Below are positions 34,950 through 44,826 of a stretch of 64,000 nucleotides of DNA, piece after piece. Under the pieces are notes generated by a model. The model made no database searches and was not told the DNA's origin. It saw nothing but the letters and a program-made list of their open reading frames with translations. Numbering within the stretch: position 1 is the stretch's first letter; every line of letters starts with the position of its first letter. The position numbers were made by a program, and so were the translations under genes. The stretch is from Paracoccaceae bacterium (GTDB lineage Bacteria; Pseudomonadota; Alphaproteobacteria; Rhodobacterales; Rhodobacteraceae): contig JAFGXY010000076.1 of assembly GCA_016936395.1 (NCBI GenBank), positions 1 through 64,000 of the forward strand. Reading direction: 5' to 3'.

Positions 34950-35953
34950 CAGTGATACCCATCCTCGGGCCGGACCTTGCCGCGAAACACCCAGTAGGAA
35001 TAGCTGGTATAGGCCAGGATCATCGGGATCAGCACCACCGCGCCCACCAGCAGGAAATGCAACGAACTGTCTGGGGCCGCGGCTTCGGTGATGGTCATTG
35101 CCGGTGGCACGATATGCGGGAAAAAGCTGATGCCCAGCCCGATATAGGACAGGATGAACAGCCCCAGCGTTGCCAGAAACGGGCGGGCTGACAGGCCACG
35201 CTGCAACCCGGTCCACAGCGCCCAGACCAGGCCCAGCACCAGCAGCGGCATCCCCAGCGACACCAGCATCATCGGCCAGCCGAACCAGCGCTCCATATAT
35301 TCGGGCCGCACAAACACGGTCGCCAGGCTGACCGCGCCGATCAGCCCCACAAAGCCCGGCGCCAGCGGCCGTGCCAGCGCCAGCGCCCGCCGTTGCGGCG
35401 CGCCCTCGGTCTTGAGGATCAGCCAGGTCGCGCCCAGCAGCGCATAGCCCGCCAGCAGCGCCAGCGCCGTCAGCGCCGAAAACGGCGTCAGCCAATCCCA
35501 GGTGCCGCCCGCAAAGGCCCGGCCCTCCACCGCGATGCCCTGCACCAGCGCCCCAAGTGCCAGACCTTGTGCAACCGCCGCAACCAGCGAGCCGACGGCA
35601 AAGCCCCATTCCCAGAACGCCTGCATCCGCCGGGTGCGGTGCACGAATTCAAACGCCACACCGCGAAAGATCAGCCCCAGCAGCATGACAATGATCAATG
35701 GATACAGCGCCGGCATCACCACGGCATAGGCCAGCGGAAACACCGCAAACAGCCCACCGCCGCCCAGCACCAGCCAGGTCTCGTTGCCATCCCAGACCGG
35801 GGCGATGGTGTTCATCGCCAGATGCCGGTCCTGCCGGTTGCGCAGCAGCGGGAACAGGATGCCGATCCCCAGATCAAACCCGTCCAGAATGACATAGGAG
35901 AGCACGGCAAAGGCAATCAGCGCCGCCCAGATATGGGCAAGGTCAAACAGCAT
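34949..35953 (-). CDS. cydB: Cytochrome bd-type quinol oxidase subunit II
   Basis: 334 residues, about nine helices. CydB markers: ILDGFDLGIGILFPLL at the N-terminus, WDGNETWLVLGGGGLFAVFPLAY and GVAFEFVHR. With CydA it reduces oxygen from quinol without pumping protons. It starts 3 bases after the cydA stop and overlaps the DUF2474 gene. Confidence 0.94.
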   Translation of the reverse strand: MLFDLAHIWAALIAFAVLSYVILDGFDLGIGILFPLLRNRQDRHLAMNTIAPVWDGNETWLVLGGGGLFAVFPLAYAVVMPALYPLIIVMLLGLIFRGVAFEFVHRTRRMQAFWEWGFAVGSLVAAVAQGLALGALVQGIAVEGRAFAGGTWDWLTPFSALTALALLAGYALLGATWLILKTEGAPQRRALALARPLAPGFVGLIGAVSLATVFVRPEYMERWFGWPMMLVSLGMPLLVLGLVWALWTGLQRGLSARPFLATLGLFILSYIGLGISFFPHIVPPAMTITEAAAPDSSLHFLLVGAVVLIPMILAYTSYSYWVFRGKVRPEDGYH

Positions 35954-35956
35954 GGC

Positions 35957-37378
35957 CTATTCCCCCGGCACGATACGGTCACCCAGTTGCGGGTGCCCGG
36001 CAATCGGGGTGATCCCGGCGCTGCGCGTGGGGCCGATCTCTTCCACGTCCACCCGGTCTTTCGGGCGCTTGGCCATCAGCCGCAGCACATAGAAAGTGCC
36101 CGAGCCGAAGACGAAGAAATAGACCACGATAAAGGCCAGCAGCGATGCGCCCACAGCCTCGGCGGCCAACGGGGCCACGCTGTCGGTGGTGCGCAACACG
36201 CCATAGACGGTAAAGGGTTGCCGTCCGACCTCGGTGGTAATCCATCCGCACAGCACCGCCAGAAACCCCGAAGGCCCCATCGCCAGCGCCGCCCGGTGCA
36301 GCCAGCGGTCGGTGTAAAGCCGCCCCTTCCAGCGCGCCCAAGCCGCCCAAAGCCCGACCGCCAGCATGGCAAAGCCGATCGCCACCATGATGCGGAAGGT
36401 CCAGAAGATCAGCGCCGCCTTGGGCCGATCTTCGGGCGGAAAGTCGTTCAGGCCGGGCAGTGGCTTGGTCAGGCTGTGGGTCAGGATCAGGTTGGACAGA
36501 TAGGGGATCTCGACCTTCCAGCGCACCACGCCCGCTTCATCATCGGGCAGTCCGAACAGGATCAGCGGCGCACCACCATTGGGGTGGCCCTCGTAATGCC
36601 CCTCCATCGCGGCCACCTTGGCGGGCTGATGCTCCAGCGTGTTGATGCCATGCTCATCGCCCGCGTAAATCTGCAACGGCGTCACAATCAGCGCCATCCA
36701 CATCGCCATCGAAAACATCACCGCCGCCCCGCGGCTGCCCGGACTGCGCAACAGATGCCAGGCCCCCACCGCGCCCACCACGAAGGCCGTGGTCAGATAG
36801 GCCGCCAGCACCATATGCACCAGCCGATAGGGGAAGGACGGGTTGAACACGATGGCCCACCAGTCTTCGGGCACGAACTGGCCGACTTCGTTGATCGAAT
36901 ATCCCGCCGGGGTCTGCATCCACGAGTTCACGCTCAGAATCCAGAAGGCCGAGGCCAGCGTGCCAAGCGCCACAATCGCCGTGGCCGCCATGTGCAGCCG
37001 GTCGCCCACCCGCGCGCGTCCAAACAGCATGATGCCCAGAAAGCCCGCCTCAAGGAAGAATGCCGACAGCACCTCATACCCCATCAGCGGGCCGATCACC
37101 GGGCCGACCTTGTCGGAAAACACGCTCCAGTTGGTGCCAAACTGGTAAGACATCACGATGCCCGACACCACGCCCATGCCGAACACCACGGCAAAGATGG
37201 TTTTCCAGTAGTCGAACAGCCGCAGATACACCGGATCGCGCCGCCACAGCCACAGCGCGTTCAACACCGCCAGAAAACTTGCCAGCCCGATGGAAAACGC
37301 CGGAAAGATGATGTGTGCCGAGATGGTGAAGGCGAACTGAAACCGCGCCAGATCGACCGCTGTTTGACCAAAGTCCAT
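35957..37378 (-). CDS. cydA: Cytochrome bd-type quinol oxidase subunit I (cyanide-insensitive type)
   Basis: 473-residue heme subunit. Start MDFGQTAVDLARFQFAF, then SAHIIFPAF with a heme ligand histidine, NSWMQTPAGYSI, and the quinol-loop region ending RPKAALIFWTFRIMV and GRQPFTVYGVLRTTDS. The short Q-loop and the DUF2474 partner place it with the CIO branch. ATG 37378 has GAGGA 7 bases upstream; ATG 37396 and further extensions are less likely. Divergent from mtnA across a 175-base spacer in which I saw no clear FNR box. Confidence 0.93.
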   Translation of the reverse strand: MDFGQTAVDLARFQFAFTISAHIIFPAFSIGLASFLAVLNALWLWRRDPVYLRLFDYWKTIFAVVFGMGVVSGIVMSYQFGTNWSVFSDKVGPVIGPLMGYEVLSAFFLEAGFLGIMLFGRARVGDRLHMAATAIVALGTLASAFWILSVNSWMQTPAGYSINEVGQFVPEDWWAIVFNPSFPYRLVHMVLAAYLTTAFVVGAVGAWHLLRSPGSRGAAVMFSMAMWMALIVTPLQIYAGDEHGINTLEHQPAKVAAMEGHYEGHPNGGAPLILFGLPDDEAGVVRWKVEIPYLSNLILTHSLTKPLPGLNDFPPEDRPKAALIFWTFRIMVAIGFAMLAVGLWAAWARWKGRLYTDRWLHRAALAMGPSGFLAVLCGWITTEVGRQPFTVYGVLRTTDSVAPLAAEAVGASLLAFIVVYFFVFGSGTFYVLRLMAKRPKDRVDVEEIGPTRSAGITPIAGHPQLGDRIVPGE

Positions 37379-37553
37379 GTCTGCGTCCTCAAACATATAT
37401 CCTCGACATAAGTTAGAACCCCGTCCCGACTTCGCAACCAAAGGTCCACTGCCTGCGACGATCCGCGCCATCCCGGGCGGGGCTGCGATGCGCTTTCCTT
37501 TCAAGCGGCAATCTGCGAGCACTTGAGACAGCATTCGACAGGGGGGCCACAGT

Positions 37554-38642
37554 ATGAAAATGGGCAACACGCAGTATCGGTCGATCTGGGTCGAAGGCAG
37601 CGCCGTGCGCATCATCGACCAGACCCGGCTGCCGCATGAATTTTGCATTATCACGCTGGACTCGCTGGCGCAGGCCGCCACGGCGATCCGCGACATGTGG
37701 GTGCGGGGCGCGCCGCTGATCGGCGCCACCGCCGCCTATGGCATGGCGATTGGCATGCGCGAAGATGCCTCTGACGCGGGTTTGCAGCGTGCGCATGATG
37801 TGCTGATGCAAACCCGCCCCACCGCCGTGAACCTGCGCTGGGCGCTGGAAGACATGCTGGCGCATCTGGCCCCGCTTGCCCCGGCAGACCGGGCCGCTGC
37901 CGCCATGGCGCGGGCGGCGGCGGTGGCTGATGATGATGTGGCAATCAACGCAAGCATCGGCGACCACGGGCTGTCGGTGATCCGCGACATTGCCGCGCGC
38001 AAGGCCGGGCCGGTCAACATCCTGACCCATTGCAACGCGGGCTGGCTGGCCACGGTCGATTGGGGCACTGCGACCGCGCCGATCTACAAGGCGCATCAGG
38101 CGGGGATCGCGGTGCATGTCTGGGTCGATGAGACCCGCCCCCGCAATCAGGGCGCGCATCTGACGGCGTGGGAAATGGCCAGCCATGGCATTGCGCATCA
38201 CCTGATTGTCGACAACGCGGGCGGCCATCTGATGCAGCACGGGCAGGTTGACATGGTGATCGTCGGCACCGACCGCACCACCGCGCGCGGCGACGTGTGC
38301 AACAAGATCGGCACCTACCTCAAGGCCTTGGCGGCGCATGACAACAACGTGCCGTTCTATGTGGCCTTGCCCTCGCCCACAATCGACTGGCGGGTGCAGG
38401 ATGGCGTGCGCGAGATCCCGATCGAGGAACGCGGCGGCGACGAGGTGTCTTTCGTGCAGGGCAAACTTGCCGATGGCAGCGTCACCCGCCTGCGCATCAG
38501 CCCCGAGGCGACCCCTGCCGCCAACCCCGCCTTCGACGTGACGCCCGCGCGGCTGGTGACGGGCCTGATCACCGAGCGCGGCATCTGCCCGGCCACAGCC
38601 GAAGGTTTGGCCGCGATGTTTCCGGAAAGGGTCGGATCATGA
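37554..38642 (+). CDS. mtnA: S-methyl-5-thioribose-1-phosphate isomerase
   Basis: 362 residues, eIF2B-like fold, isomerises methylthioribose-1-phosphate to the ribulose form in methylthioadenosine salvage. Markers: [32 protein letters not shown] with the catalytic cysteine, and [20 protein letters not shown] with the catalytic aspartate. Its stop overlaps the start of the aldolase gene (ATGA). No mtnB, C or D is nearby, which argues against the classical methionine salvage route here. Confidence 0.94.
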   Translation: MKMGNTQYRSIWVEGSAVRIIDQTRLPHEFCIITLDSLAQAATAIRDMWVRGAPLIGATAAYGMAIGMREDASDAGLQRAHDVLMQTRPTAVNLRWALEDMLAHLAPLAPADRAAAAMARAAAVADDDVAINASIGDHGLSVIRDIAARKAGPVNILTHCNAGWLATVDWGTATAPIYKAHQAGIAVHVWVDETRPRNQGAHLTAWEMASHGIAHHLIVDNAGGHLMQHGQVDMVIVGTDRTTARGDVCNKIGTYLKALAAHDNNVPFYVALPSPTIDWRVQDGVREIPIEERGGDEVSFVQGKLADGSVTRLRISPEATPAANPAFDVTPARLVTGLITERGICPATAEGLAAMFPERVGS

Positions 38643-39298
38643 CCGAACACACGCTGCGCAGCGAGCTGGTTGCCTGCGCGCAGGAACTGGATGCCAGCGG
38701 CCTGAACCGCGGATCTTCGGGCAATCTGTCGGCGCGTCTGGGCGATGCGATCCTTGTCACCCCGTCTGGCGTTCCCGCCGCACGGCTGGCCCCCGACATG
38801 CTGGCGAAAATGCCGCTGGACCGCAGCGACGGCCATTACGAAGGCCCGCTGAAGCCGTCAACCGAGTGGCGCTTTCATCTGGACCTGATGCGCGCGCGCC
38901 CCGATTTCAACGCCATCGTCCACACCCATGCGCCGTTTTCCACCATCCTTGCCATCGCCCGCAAACCGATTCCGGCGGTGCATTACATGATGGCGGCCTT
39001 CGGCGGGCCTGACATCCGCTGTTCGGGCTATGCCACCTATGGCACGCCCGAATTGTCAACGCAGGTGCTGACGGCGATGGAGGGGCGCAACGGTTGCCTG
39101 ATGGCCAATCATGGCATGCTGGTCGGCGGCCCCAACCTTGCCCGCGCCGCCTGGCTGGCGCATGAGCTGGAGGCGCTCGCGCATCAATACTACCATGTCC
39201 TGCAGATCGGCGGCGGCAATATCCTGACCGAGGCCGATCTGGACGACGCGGGCCGCAGCTTTGCCAGCTATGGCGTGCAGGACCGGGCCCGGGGCTGA
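38639..39298 (+). CDS. Class II aldolase, candidate 5-(methylthio)ribulose-1-phosphate aldolase (Ald2-type)
   Basis: 219 residues of the AraD/FucA fold: [24 protein letters not shown], the catalytic glutamate region [14 protein letters not shown], zinc ligands in [12 protein letters not shown] and a further NHGMLVGG histidine. Coupling to mtnA by a 4-base overlap suggests it cleaves methylthioribulose-1-phosphate to DHAP and 2-(methylthio)acetaldehyde, the DHAP shunt known from Rhodospirillum rubrum and some E. coli. MtnB dehydratases share the fold, but the sequence looks fuculose-1-phosphate-aldolase-like. Confidence 0.85.
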   Translation: MTEHTLRSELVACAQELDASGLNRGSSGNLSARLGDAILVTPSGVPAARLAPDMLAKMPLDRSDGHYEGPLKPSTEWRFHLDLMRARPDFNAIVHTHAPFSTILAIARKPIPAVHYMMAAFGGPDIRCSGYATYGTPELSTQVLTAMEGRNGCLMANHGMLVGGPNLARAAWLAHELEALAHQYYHVLQIGGGNILTEADLDDAGRSFASYGVQDRARG

Positions 39299-39326
39299 TC
39301 CCGCCGCCACCTCTGGCCCGGCGGCA

Positions 39327-42300
39327 CTATTCGCCGGGCACCTCTGCCAGCAACCGGGTCAAATGCGCCGCCAAAGCGGTGACGTTCGGCGGTTGCAGCA
39401 TCGACAGATGGTCGCCCGGCACCTCGATCACCTCAAGGCCCGCGGCAGCGACCGAAGCCCAACCCAAACCGTCGCGCGCGGTCTCGGGGCTGTCGAAGGT
39501 GTCTTCTGCCGCCCGGAAAATCGTCAGCGGGCGCAGGATGGGCTGTGCATCATAGGCCTGCACCGCCAGTTCATTTGCGGCCACAAACCGGTCGATGGTC
39601 ATCGGCGTCGCGCCGCCGTTTCGCATGGCAAGACGCACTTGCAGCTTTGCGATGCGGTTGCGCAGGTTGACCAGCTTGTTTTCGATCATGCGCAGCACAT
39701 AAACCACGCCATCGCGGCGCAGACAGCGCCAATGCGCGCGCAGCCGGATCAGGCCCTGTATCCTTGAGCGCCCGCCCGGACCTTCGGCGTCGAACAGGGC
39801 CAGCACCCTGACATCGCGGCCGGCCGCCAGCAATTGCTGGGCCAGTTCAAAGGCGATGTAGCTGCCCAGAGACACCGCCGCCAGACTGATTGGCCCGGTG
39901 GGATAGTGCTGCTGGATGTCCTCAAGATAGGCGCGCGCGGTTTGCTGAACCCCGATCGGGGTGTTTTCCGTCAGCAGTCCGACCGACAGCCCCAGCACCG
40001 GCTGATCCGGCCCCAAGGCCGTGGCCAGCGGGCGATAATAATCCTCATTCCGGCCCAGCACATGCACGCCAAACAACGGCGCAAGATGGCCCAGCGGCTG
40101 AATGGGAATGATATAGCGCGGCCCTGACCGGGCGGCCGACAGGGCCAGAGCCAGGGCGCGCGGCGTCGGGCGGCGGTGCAGGTCGGCCACGCCAAGACGG
40201 TGGCCGAGCGTGGCCTCGATCCGGCCGATCAACTGCACCGCCAGCAGCGAATGGCCACCCAGATCGTGAAAATCGTCATCGGCACTGACCGCGGGCAGTC
40301 CAAGGGTCTGCGCCATCAGATCGGCGATGGTGCGTGTGACCGGATCGTCGATCACCCCGGCAGGCCCGGCGTTTTGCAGCGGTTCGGGCGCGGGCAGGGC
40401 ACTGGTGTCGATCTTGCCACCCGGCGTGCGTGGAAATTCGTCCACCGGCACGATGCTGGGCAGCATATGTGGCGGCAGATGGCCGGTGATTGCATCGCGC
40501 AGGGCCATCGCATCGGGCAATGGCTGACCCTCTGCCCCGGTCACCCAGGCCACCAGACGCGCGGCCGGCGTGCCCGGGTCCAGCACCTGCGCCAGGGCGC
40601 GGCCCACCTGTCGGTCTCGCTCCAGCACCCGTTCGACATGGCGCAGGTCGATGCGAAAGCCACGCAGCTTGACCTGCCGGTCGCGGCGCCCAAGAAAGGC
40701 AAGTGTGCCGTCGGGCTGCCAGCGGGCCATGTCGCCGGTGCGATAGATTTGGCCTTCACCGTGAAAGCGGTCGGGCTGGAAGGCGGCGGCGGTCTCTGCC
40801 TCATGGCCGATGTATCCCGCGCTGACCGCCGCGCCGCCGATCCACAACTCGCCCATCGCACCGGCCGGGGCCAGCGAGCCATCGGTCGCCAGCACATAGG
40901 CACGGGCATGTGCAGTGGGCCGGCCAATCGGAATATCGCTGCCTGCGGCCACGGGGCCGGCCTCGTGCAGCGTGCAGGTGATGGTGGTTTCGGTCGGACC
41001 ATAACCGTTCAGCCAGCGCGGCCCCGGAGCAATCCGCTGCCACGTGGCCAGGGCCCGCGGGTTGATCCGTTCGCCGCCCACGACCACCAGCCGCACCGAC
41101 GGCGGCAAGGGCAGCGCGCTGCGGGCCATCTCGTCGACCAGAACGTGCCAGAATGCGGTTGGCAGGTTCAGCACGCTGACATCTTGCGTCTCGACCACCT
41201 CAAGGAACCGGCTGACCGAAGCCGCCATTTCGTCATCGCGCAGGATCAGCGTGGCGCCGGCCAGCAAGGTAGGCACCACCTCTTCGATCGAGACGTCGAA
41301 GGACAGGCTGGAAAATTGCAGCACCCGGTCGGCCGGCGTCAGCCCGAATGCCGCAATGATCGCGCTGGCATGGGCAGAAATGGCCCGCATCGGTACCCGC
41401 ACACCCTTGGGCACCCCGGTCGAGCCGGAGGTGTAGATCACATAGGCCAGACGGTCAGGGTCTGGCGGCAGCATCGGCGGCAGCGGCGTCGTTGCCTTTG
41501 CATCCGCCGACAGGCAGCGCACGCCTTCGGGTGTGGCCCGCTCGGGCAGGGCCAGCATCAGCCGGGTGCCGCTGTCGGTCAGCATATGGCGCAAGACCGG
41601 TTCGGGATAGCTGGGGTCCAACGGCAGGAAGGCCGCCCCGACCCGCAAGATTGCCAGCATCGCCACGACGAAATCGGGGCTACGCGGCAGGCAGATCGCC
41701 ACGATCTGCCCCGGCCCGGCCCCGGCTTCGGTCAGGGCCGCCGCCAATGCCTCGGCGCGGGCGGCCAAGGTGGAATAGTCCAGCCCGCCGTCGTCGGCCC
41801 CGACCTGATGCAAAGCCGCGGCCTGTGGGGCGTGTCGGGCCACATCGGCAAAGCGCCCGAACAGACAGGGCAGCGACTGCGGCAGGCGCATGTCGGGGCG
41901 GCCTTGCGCCAGCAGGGCGGCCTCTTCCGACCGGGGCAGCATGGTCAGATGCGGCAGCGGCGTTGTCGGGCCAGACTTGGCCAGGGACGCCAGCAGCTCG
42001 GCCAGATGCACCAGCATCATGGCGGCCTTGGCTTCGGGCACGACACCGGGATCATGCTCCAGCATCAGCAGCAGTTCAGCATCGCCATAGGCGGCCAGCG
42101 TCAGCGGCGACGCGCCTTCCTCGCGCAGTTCGACCCGGCGCCGGTGCCAGCCCGGGCCCTTGCGCCGCAGCGTCTCGTGCAACGAGGCCCGCTCGAACAT
42201 CACCAGCGAGTCAAACAGCGTCACCGTGCCCGGCAGGCCGCACCACCGTGCGATGTCGTTAAGGCTGGCATGTTCGTGGTTTCGCAGCGCCAGCACGTCC

Positions 42301-43262
42301 TGTCGCAACCGCTGCAAGAAGGCATCTGTCGGGGTGGGCGGGCAGATCTGCACCTTCACCGGCAGCGTGCTGATCAGGCAGCCCACCGTGTCGCGGGTGC
42401 CCGGCACAAGGTTCCGGCCCGCCAAGGTGGTGCCAACCACGGCCGTGCCACGCCCGGTCCAGCGCGCCATCACCATGCCCCAGGCCGCCTGCACCATGGT
42501 GGCCAGCGTGACCCCCGCCGCCTCGGCCCGGTCCGCCAGCGCCTCGGTCAGCCCCGCATCCAGGCGGCGTTCCAACTGGCGCTTGCGCAAAGCGGGGGCG
42601 GGGCTGTCATCGACAAGCGGGTTGGCCTGATCGAACCCGTCCAGATAGGCGCGAAAATACGCCTGCGCATCGGCGGTGTCGCGTGTGTTCACCGCATGGG
42701 CATAGTCCAGAAAGCCGACCGTCGGCGCCGGTGGCAAGGGCTGTCCGGCAAGGGCTGCGAACACCTCTTCCAGCACCACCGCCATCGACCGGCCATCGAC
42801 CATGGCATGATGAATGGTCCAGACCATGACCCATTGCCGCGGGCCGCGTTGCGCCAAAAGCAGACGCCAGGCAGGCGCACCGTCCAGATCAACCCCCTGT
42901 GCGCGATCGGCCTCAAGAAACTGCGCCAGCGTTGCGGCCTGTTTGCGCGCGGGCAGGGCGGTCCAGTCCTCGACCGTCAGCGCCACATCGACCTGCGGCC
43001 GCACAACCTGAACCGGCACCACCCGTTTGCGCCACAAGATGGCCAGCCGCAACGCCTCGTGCCGGGCAGCGACGATGGCCCAGGCGGCACGCAAGGCGTC
43101 GGGGTCGATGACCTCATCCTCCAGATGCACCACGGTCTGTTCAAGGTTCACCCAGGGCCGTCCGGCCAGCGTGCTTTCATAGACCATGCCCAATTGCAGC
43201 GGCGTCAGCGCATGTTCGACACCGGTCGCGGCGGAAAAGCCGGGGTTGCCCGCAACCTTCAT
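39327..43262 (-). CDS. Single-module nonribosomal peptide synthetase (C-A-T-TE)
   Basis: 1311 residues. Condensation domain about 15-440 with HHAMVDG (151-157); adenylation about 465-960 with TSGSTGVPKG (611-620), NGYGPTETT (752-760), YRTGDMARW and PGGKID (Lys950); carrier domain with DLGGHSL (Ser1005); thioesterase about 1050-1311 with the nucleophile in AVSLGS (Ser1131, first Gly of GxSxG replaced) and GDHLSML. My hand-read A-domain code is D-V-E-A-V-V-G-I-T-K, matching no residue I can name; the Glu may hint at a basic substrate. It is coupled by ATGA overlap to the flippase upstream. No PPTase, MbtH or export pump is seen. Confidence 0.92.
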   Translation of the reverse strand: MKVAGNPGFSAATGVEHALTPLQLGMVYESTLAGRPWVNLEQTVVHLEDEVIDPDALRAAWAIVAARHEALRLAILWRKRVVPVQVVRPQVDVALTVEDWTALPARKQAATLAQFLEADRAQGVDLDGAPAWRLLLAQRGPRQWVMVWTIHHAMVDGRSMAVVLEEVFAALAGQPLPPAPTVGFLDYAHAVNTRDTADAQAYFRAYLDGFDQANPLVDDSPAPALRKRQLERRLDAGLTEALADRAEAAGVTLATMVQAAWGMVMARWTGRGTAVVGTTLAGRNLVPGTRDTVGCLISTLPVKVQICPPTPTDAFLQRLRQDVLALRNHEHASLNDIARWCGLPGTVTLFDSLVMFERASLHETLRRKGPGWHRRRVELREEGASPLTLAAYGDAELLLMLEHDPGVVPEAKAAMMLVHLAELLASLAKSGPTTPLPHLTMLPRSEEAALLAQGRPDMRLPQSLPCLFGRFADVARHAPQAAALHQVGADDGGLDYSTLAARAEALAAALTEAGAGPGQIVAICLPRSPDFVVAMLAILRVGAAFLPLDPSYPEPVLRHMLTDSGTRLMLALPERATPEGVRCLSADAKATTPLPPMLPPDPDRLAYVIYTSGSTGVPKGVRVPMRAISAHASAIIAAFGLTPADRVLQFSSLSFDVSIEEVVPTLLAGATLILRDDEMAASVSRFLEVVETQDVSVLNLPTAFWHVLVDEMARSALPLPPSVRLVVVGGERINPRALATWQRIAPGPRWLNGYGPTETTITCTLHEAGPVAAGSDIPIGRPTAHARAYVLATDGSLAPAGAMGELWIGGAAVSAGYIGHEAETAAAFQPDRFHGEGQIYRTGDMARWQPDGTLAFLGRRDRQVKLRGFRIDLRHVERVLERDRQVGRALAQVLDPGTPAARLVAWVTGAEGQPLPDAMALRDAITGHLPPHMLPSIVPVDEFPRTPGGKIDTSALPAPEPLQNAGPAGVIDDPVTRTIADLMAQTLGLPAVSADDDFHDLGGHSLLAVQLIGRIEATLGHRLGVADLHRRPTPRALALALSAARSGPRYIIPIQPLGHLAPLFGVHVLGRNEDYYRPLATALGPDQPVLGLSVGLLTENTPIGVQQTARAYLEDIQQHYPTGPISLAAVSLGSYIAFELAQQLLAAGRDVRVLALFDAEGPGGRSRIQGLIRLRAHWRCLRRDGVVYVLRMIENKLVNLRNRIAKLQVRLAMRNGGATPMTIDRFVAANELAVQAYDAQPILRPLTIFRAAEDTFDSPETARDGLGWASVAAAGLEVIEVPGDHLSMLQPPNVTALAAHLTRLLAEVPGE

Positions 43263-44632
43263 GACCCGCCCCCCTGCACCATCAGCAGACCGGCCAGGGT
43301 GGTCGGATCGCCCAGCAACGCGGCCACGGCCAGCCCAAGGCCCAGCATGGCAAAGGTCAGATCATGCAGCGGGTCCCAGGCCCCATGCCGCCGGGCCAGC
43401 CAGATCAGCACCGGATAGACCGCAAGGCTGGCCAGACCCTGCCCGATCAGCGCACCGACCAGACCCATCCCCTCGGCCCCGACAACAAGCCCGGTCACCT
43501 GCAAGATCGCCCGCGCCGCCGTCAGCCAGAAGAAGTTCTGGCTGTCGCCGGCGGCCAGGGCCGATTGATCATAGGTCATGCCGATGACCGTCGGGATCTG
43601 CACGACAGCGATCAGAACAAGGATGGCCCCGGCCAGTGCGTAGCGCGGGTCGTAAAGCAATCCCACAATCGCCTGACCGGCAAAGGCCATGATCCCGACC
43701 ATCCCCAAAATCCCCGCCGTCAAGGCAAAGCGCATGCGGCGGATGGCAATGAAATTCGCGCGCGAAACCGACGGCGGGCGCTCCCGATACAGCGGTATCA
43801 GGATGCGCCCGGTGACCTGCTGGCCCAAAAGCAGCGGAAACGACGCCAGAAAAAAGCCGATGTTATACAGTCCCAACTGTTCCAGCGTCAGGTATTTGCC
43901 CAAGATCGCCTTGTCGCCCTGCGCCACCAGAAAGCCGCAGATGGTGGAAAAAAACAGCCAGACCCCGAAGTGCAGCAGATCGCGCGCGGCCGATGGGTCC
44001 CATTGCAGGCGGTTTTTCGGCCCCGGCAGATACAGCGTCATCAGGGCCAGTCTGGCCAGGGCCGAGATGATCCACCCCACCACCAAAGCCCAGACCGACT
44101 GCAACAGCCACGCAAGGCCCACCATGGCGGCAATCCCGATCGCCTGTGCCGCAAGGTCCAGCGCGGTCAGCCGACCCACGCGCAGATGGCGCATCGCGGT
44201 GTCGATCCGGGTTGGCTCAAATCCATGGATCAACAAGGAAATCCCGGCGACAGGCAGCAGCCATTGCAGCTCGGGCTGGCCATAGAAACGCGCAACCGGC
44301 ACCGCGATCGCACAGGCCGCCAGCCAAAGCAGGACGCCCCGGATCACCTGAACGGTAAAGGCGGTGTTCAGGAAGGCAGGATCATCGCCACGTTTGTGCT
44401 GCATGATCGACGGCTGGGTTCCCACATCGGAAAACATCGTCAATCCGACGGTAAACACCGTGACCAAGGCCATAAGCCCGAAGGCCTCGGGAAACAGCAG
44501 GCGCGTCAGAATCAGGTTGGATGCCAGTCGCATGACCTGGCTGGTGCCATAGCCCAGCGCGGTCCAGGCCGAACTGCGCAGGACGCGCACAAAAACGCCG
44601 TCACCGCGCAACTGTGTCAGGACAGAACCCAT
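43259..44632 (-). CDS. Wzx/MATE-type oligosaccharide flippase
   Basis: 457 residues, about twelve to fourteen helices, of the polysaccharide-transport (Wzx) family: SSAWTALGYGTSQVMRLASN, LILTRLLFPEAFGLMALVTV, FSDVGTQPSIMQHKRGDDP and QGDKAILGKYLTLEQLGLYN. These proteins flip lipid-linked sugars across the inner membrane. Its stop overlaps the NRPS start, so the two are made together. No glycosyltransferases, polymerase or other polysaccharide genes flank it. Ribosome site before ATG 44632 is weak. The upstream 194-base gap holds no gene. Confidence 0.9.
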   Translation of the reverse strand: MGSVLTQLRGDGVFVRVLRSSAWTALGYGTSQVMRLASNLILTRLLFPEAFGLMALVTVFTVGLTMFSDVGTQPSIMQHKRGDDPAFLNTAFTVQVIRGVLLWLAACAIAVPVARFYGQPELQWLLPVAGISLLIHGFEPTRIDTAMRHLRVGRLTALDLAAQAIGIAAMVGLAWLLQSVWALVVGWIISALARLALMTLYLPGPKNRLQWDPSAARDLLHFGVWLFFSTICGFLVAQGDKAILGKYLTLEQLGLYNIGFFLASFPLLLGQQVTGRILIPLYRERPPSVSRANFIAIRRMRFALTAGILGMVGIMAFAGQAIVGLLYDPRYALAGAILVLIAVVQIPTVIGMTYDQSALAAGDSQNFFWLTAARAILQVTGLVVGAEGMGLVGALIGQGLASLAVYPVLIWLARRHGAWDPLHDLTFAMLGLGLAVAALLGDPTTLAGLLMVQGGGS

Positions 44633-44826
44633 GCGAGAGGAAAACCTTTGACTGCGCCACGCGATAGGGAAAATCCCGCCGACACTGTGCAGCGTGCATC
44701 AGCCGCCGGCCCGGTTCAAGCCCCTGCTTCGGCAACGGTCTTGTCACGATTTGGAACCTCTGGACCGCGAGGGTTGCACAAGGCCAGGCACGGCCCCGGT
44801 GCCACGCAGCGGTTCGGGCGGGCGTG

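Noticed and set aside
35393-37411. Long plus-strand open frame opposite cydA and cydB
   Set aside because: Antisense shadow; cydAB motifs on the minus strand are clear.
37379-37553. FNR or Crp box between cydA and mtnA
   Set aside because: No TTGAT-N4-ATCAA-like dyad found; regulation of cydAB cannot be inferred from this spacer.
40176-43418. Open frame of about 1080 codons on the plus strand opposite the NRPS
   Set aside because: Same shadow effect; no motifs, and the minus strand encodes complete C, A, T and TE domains.
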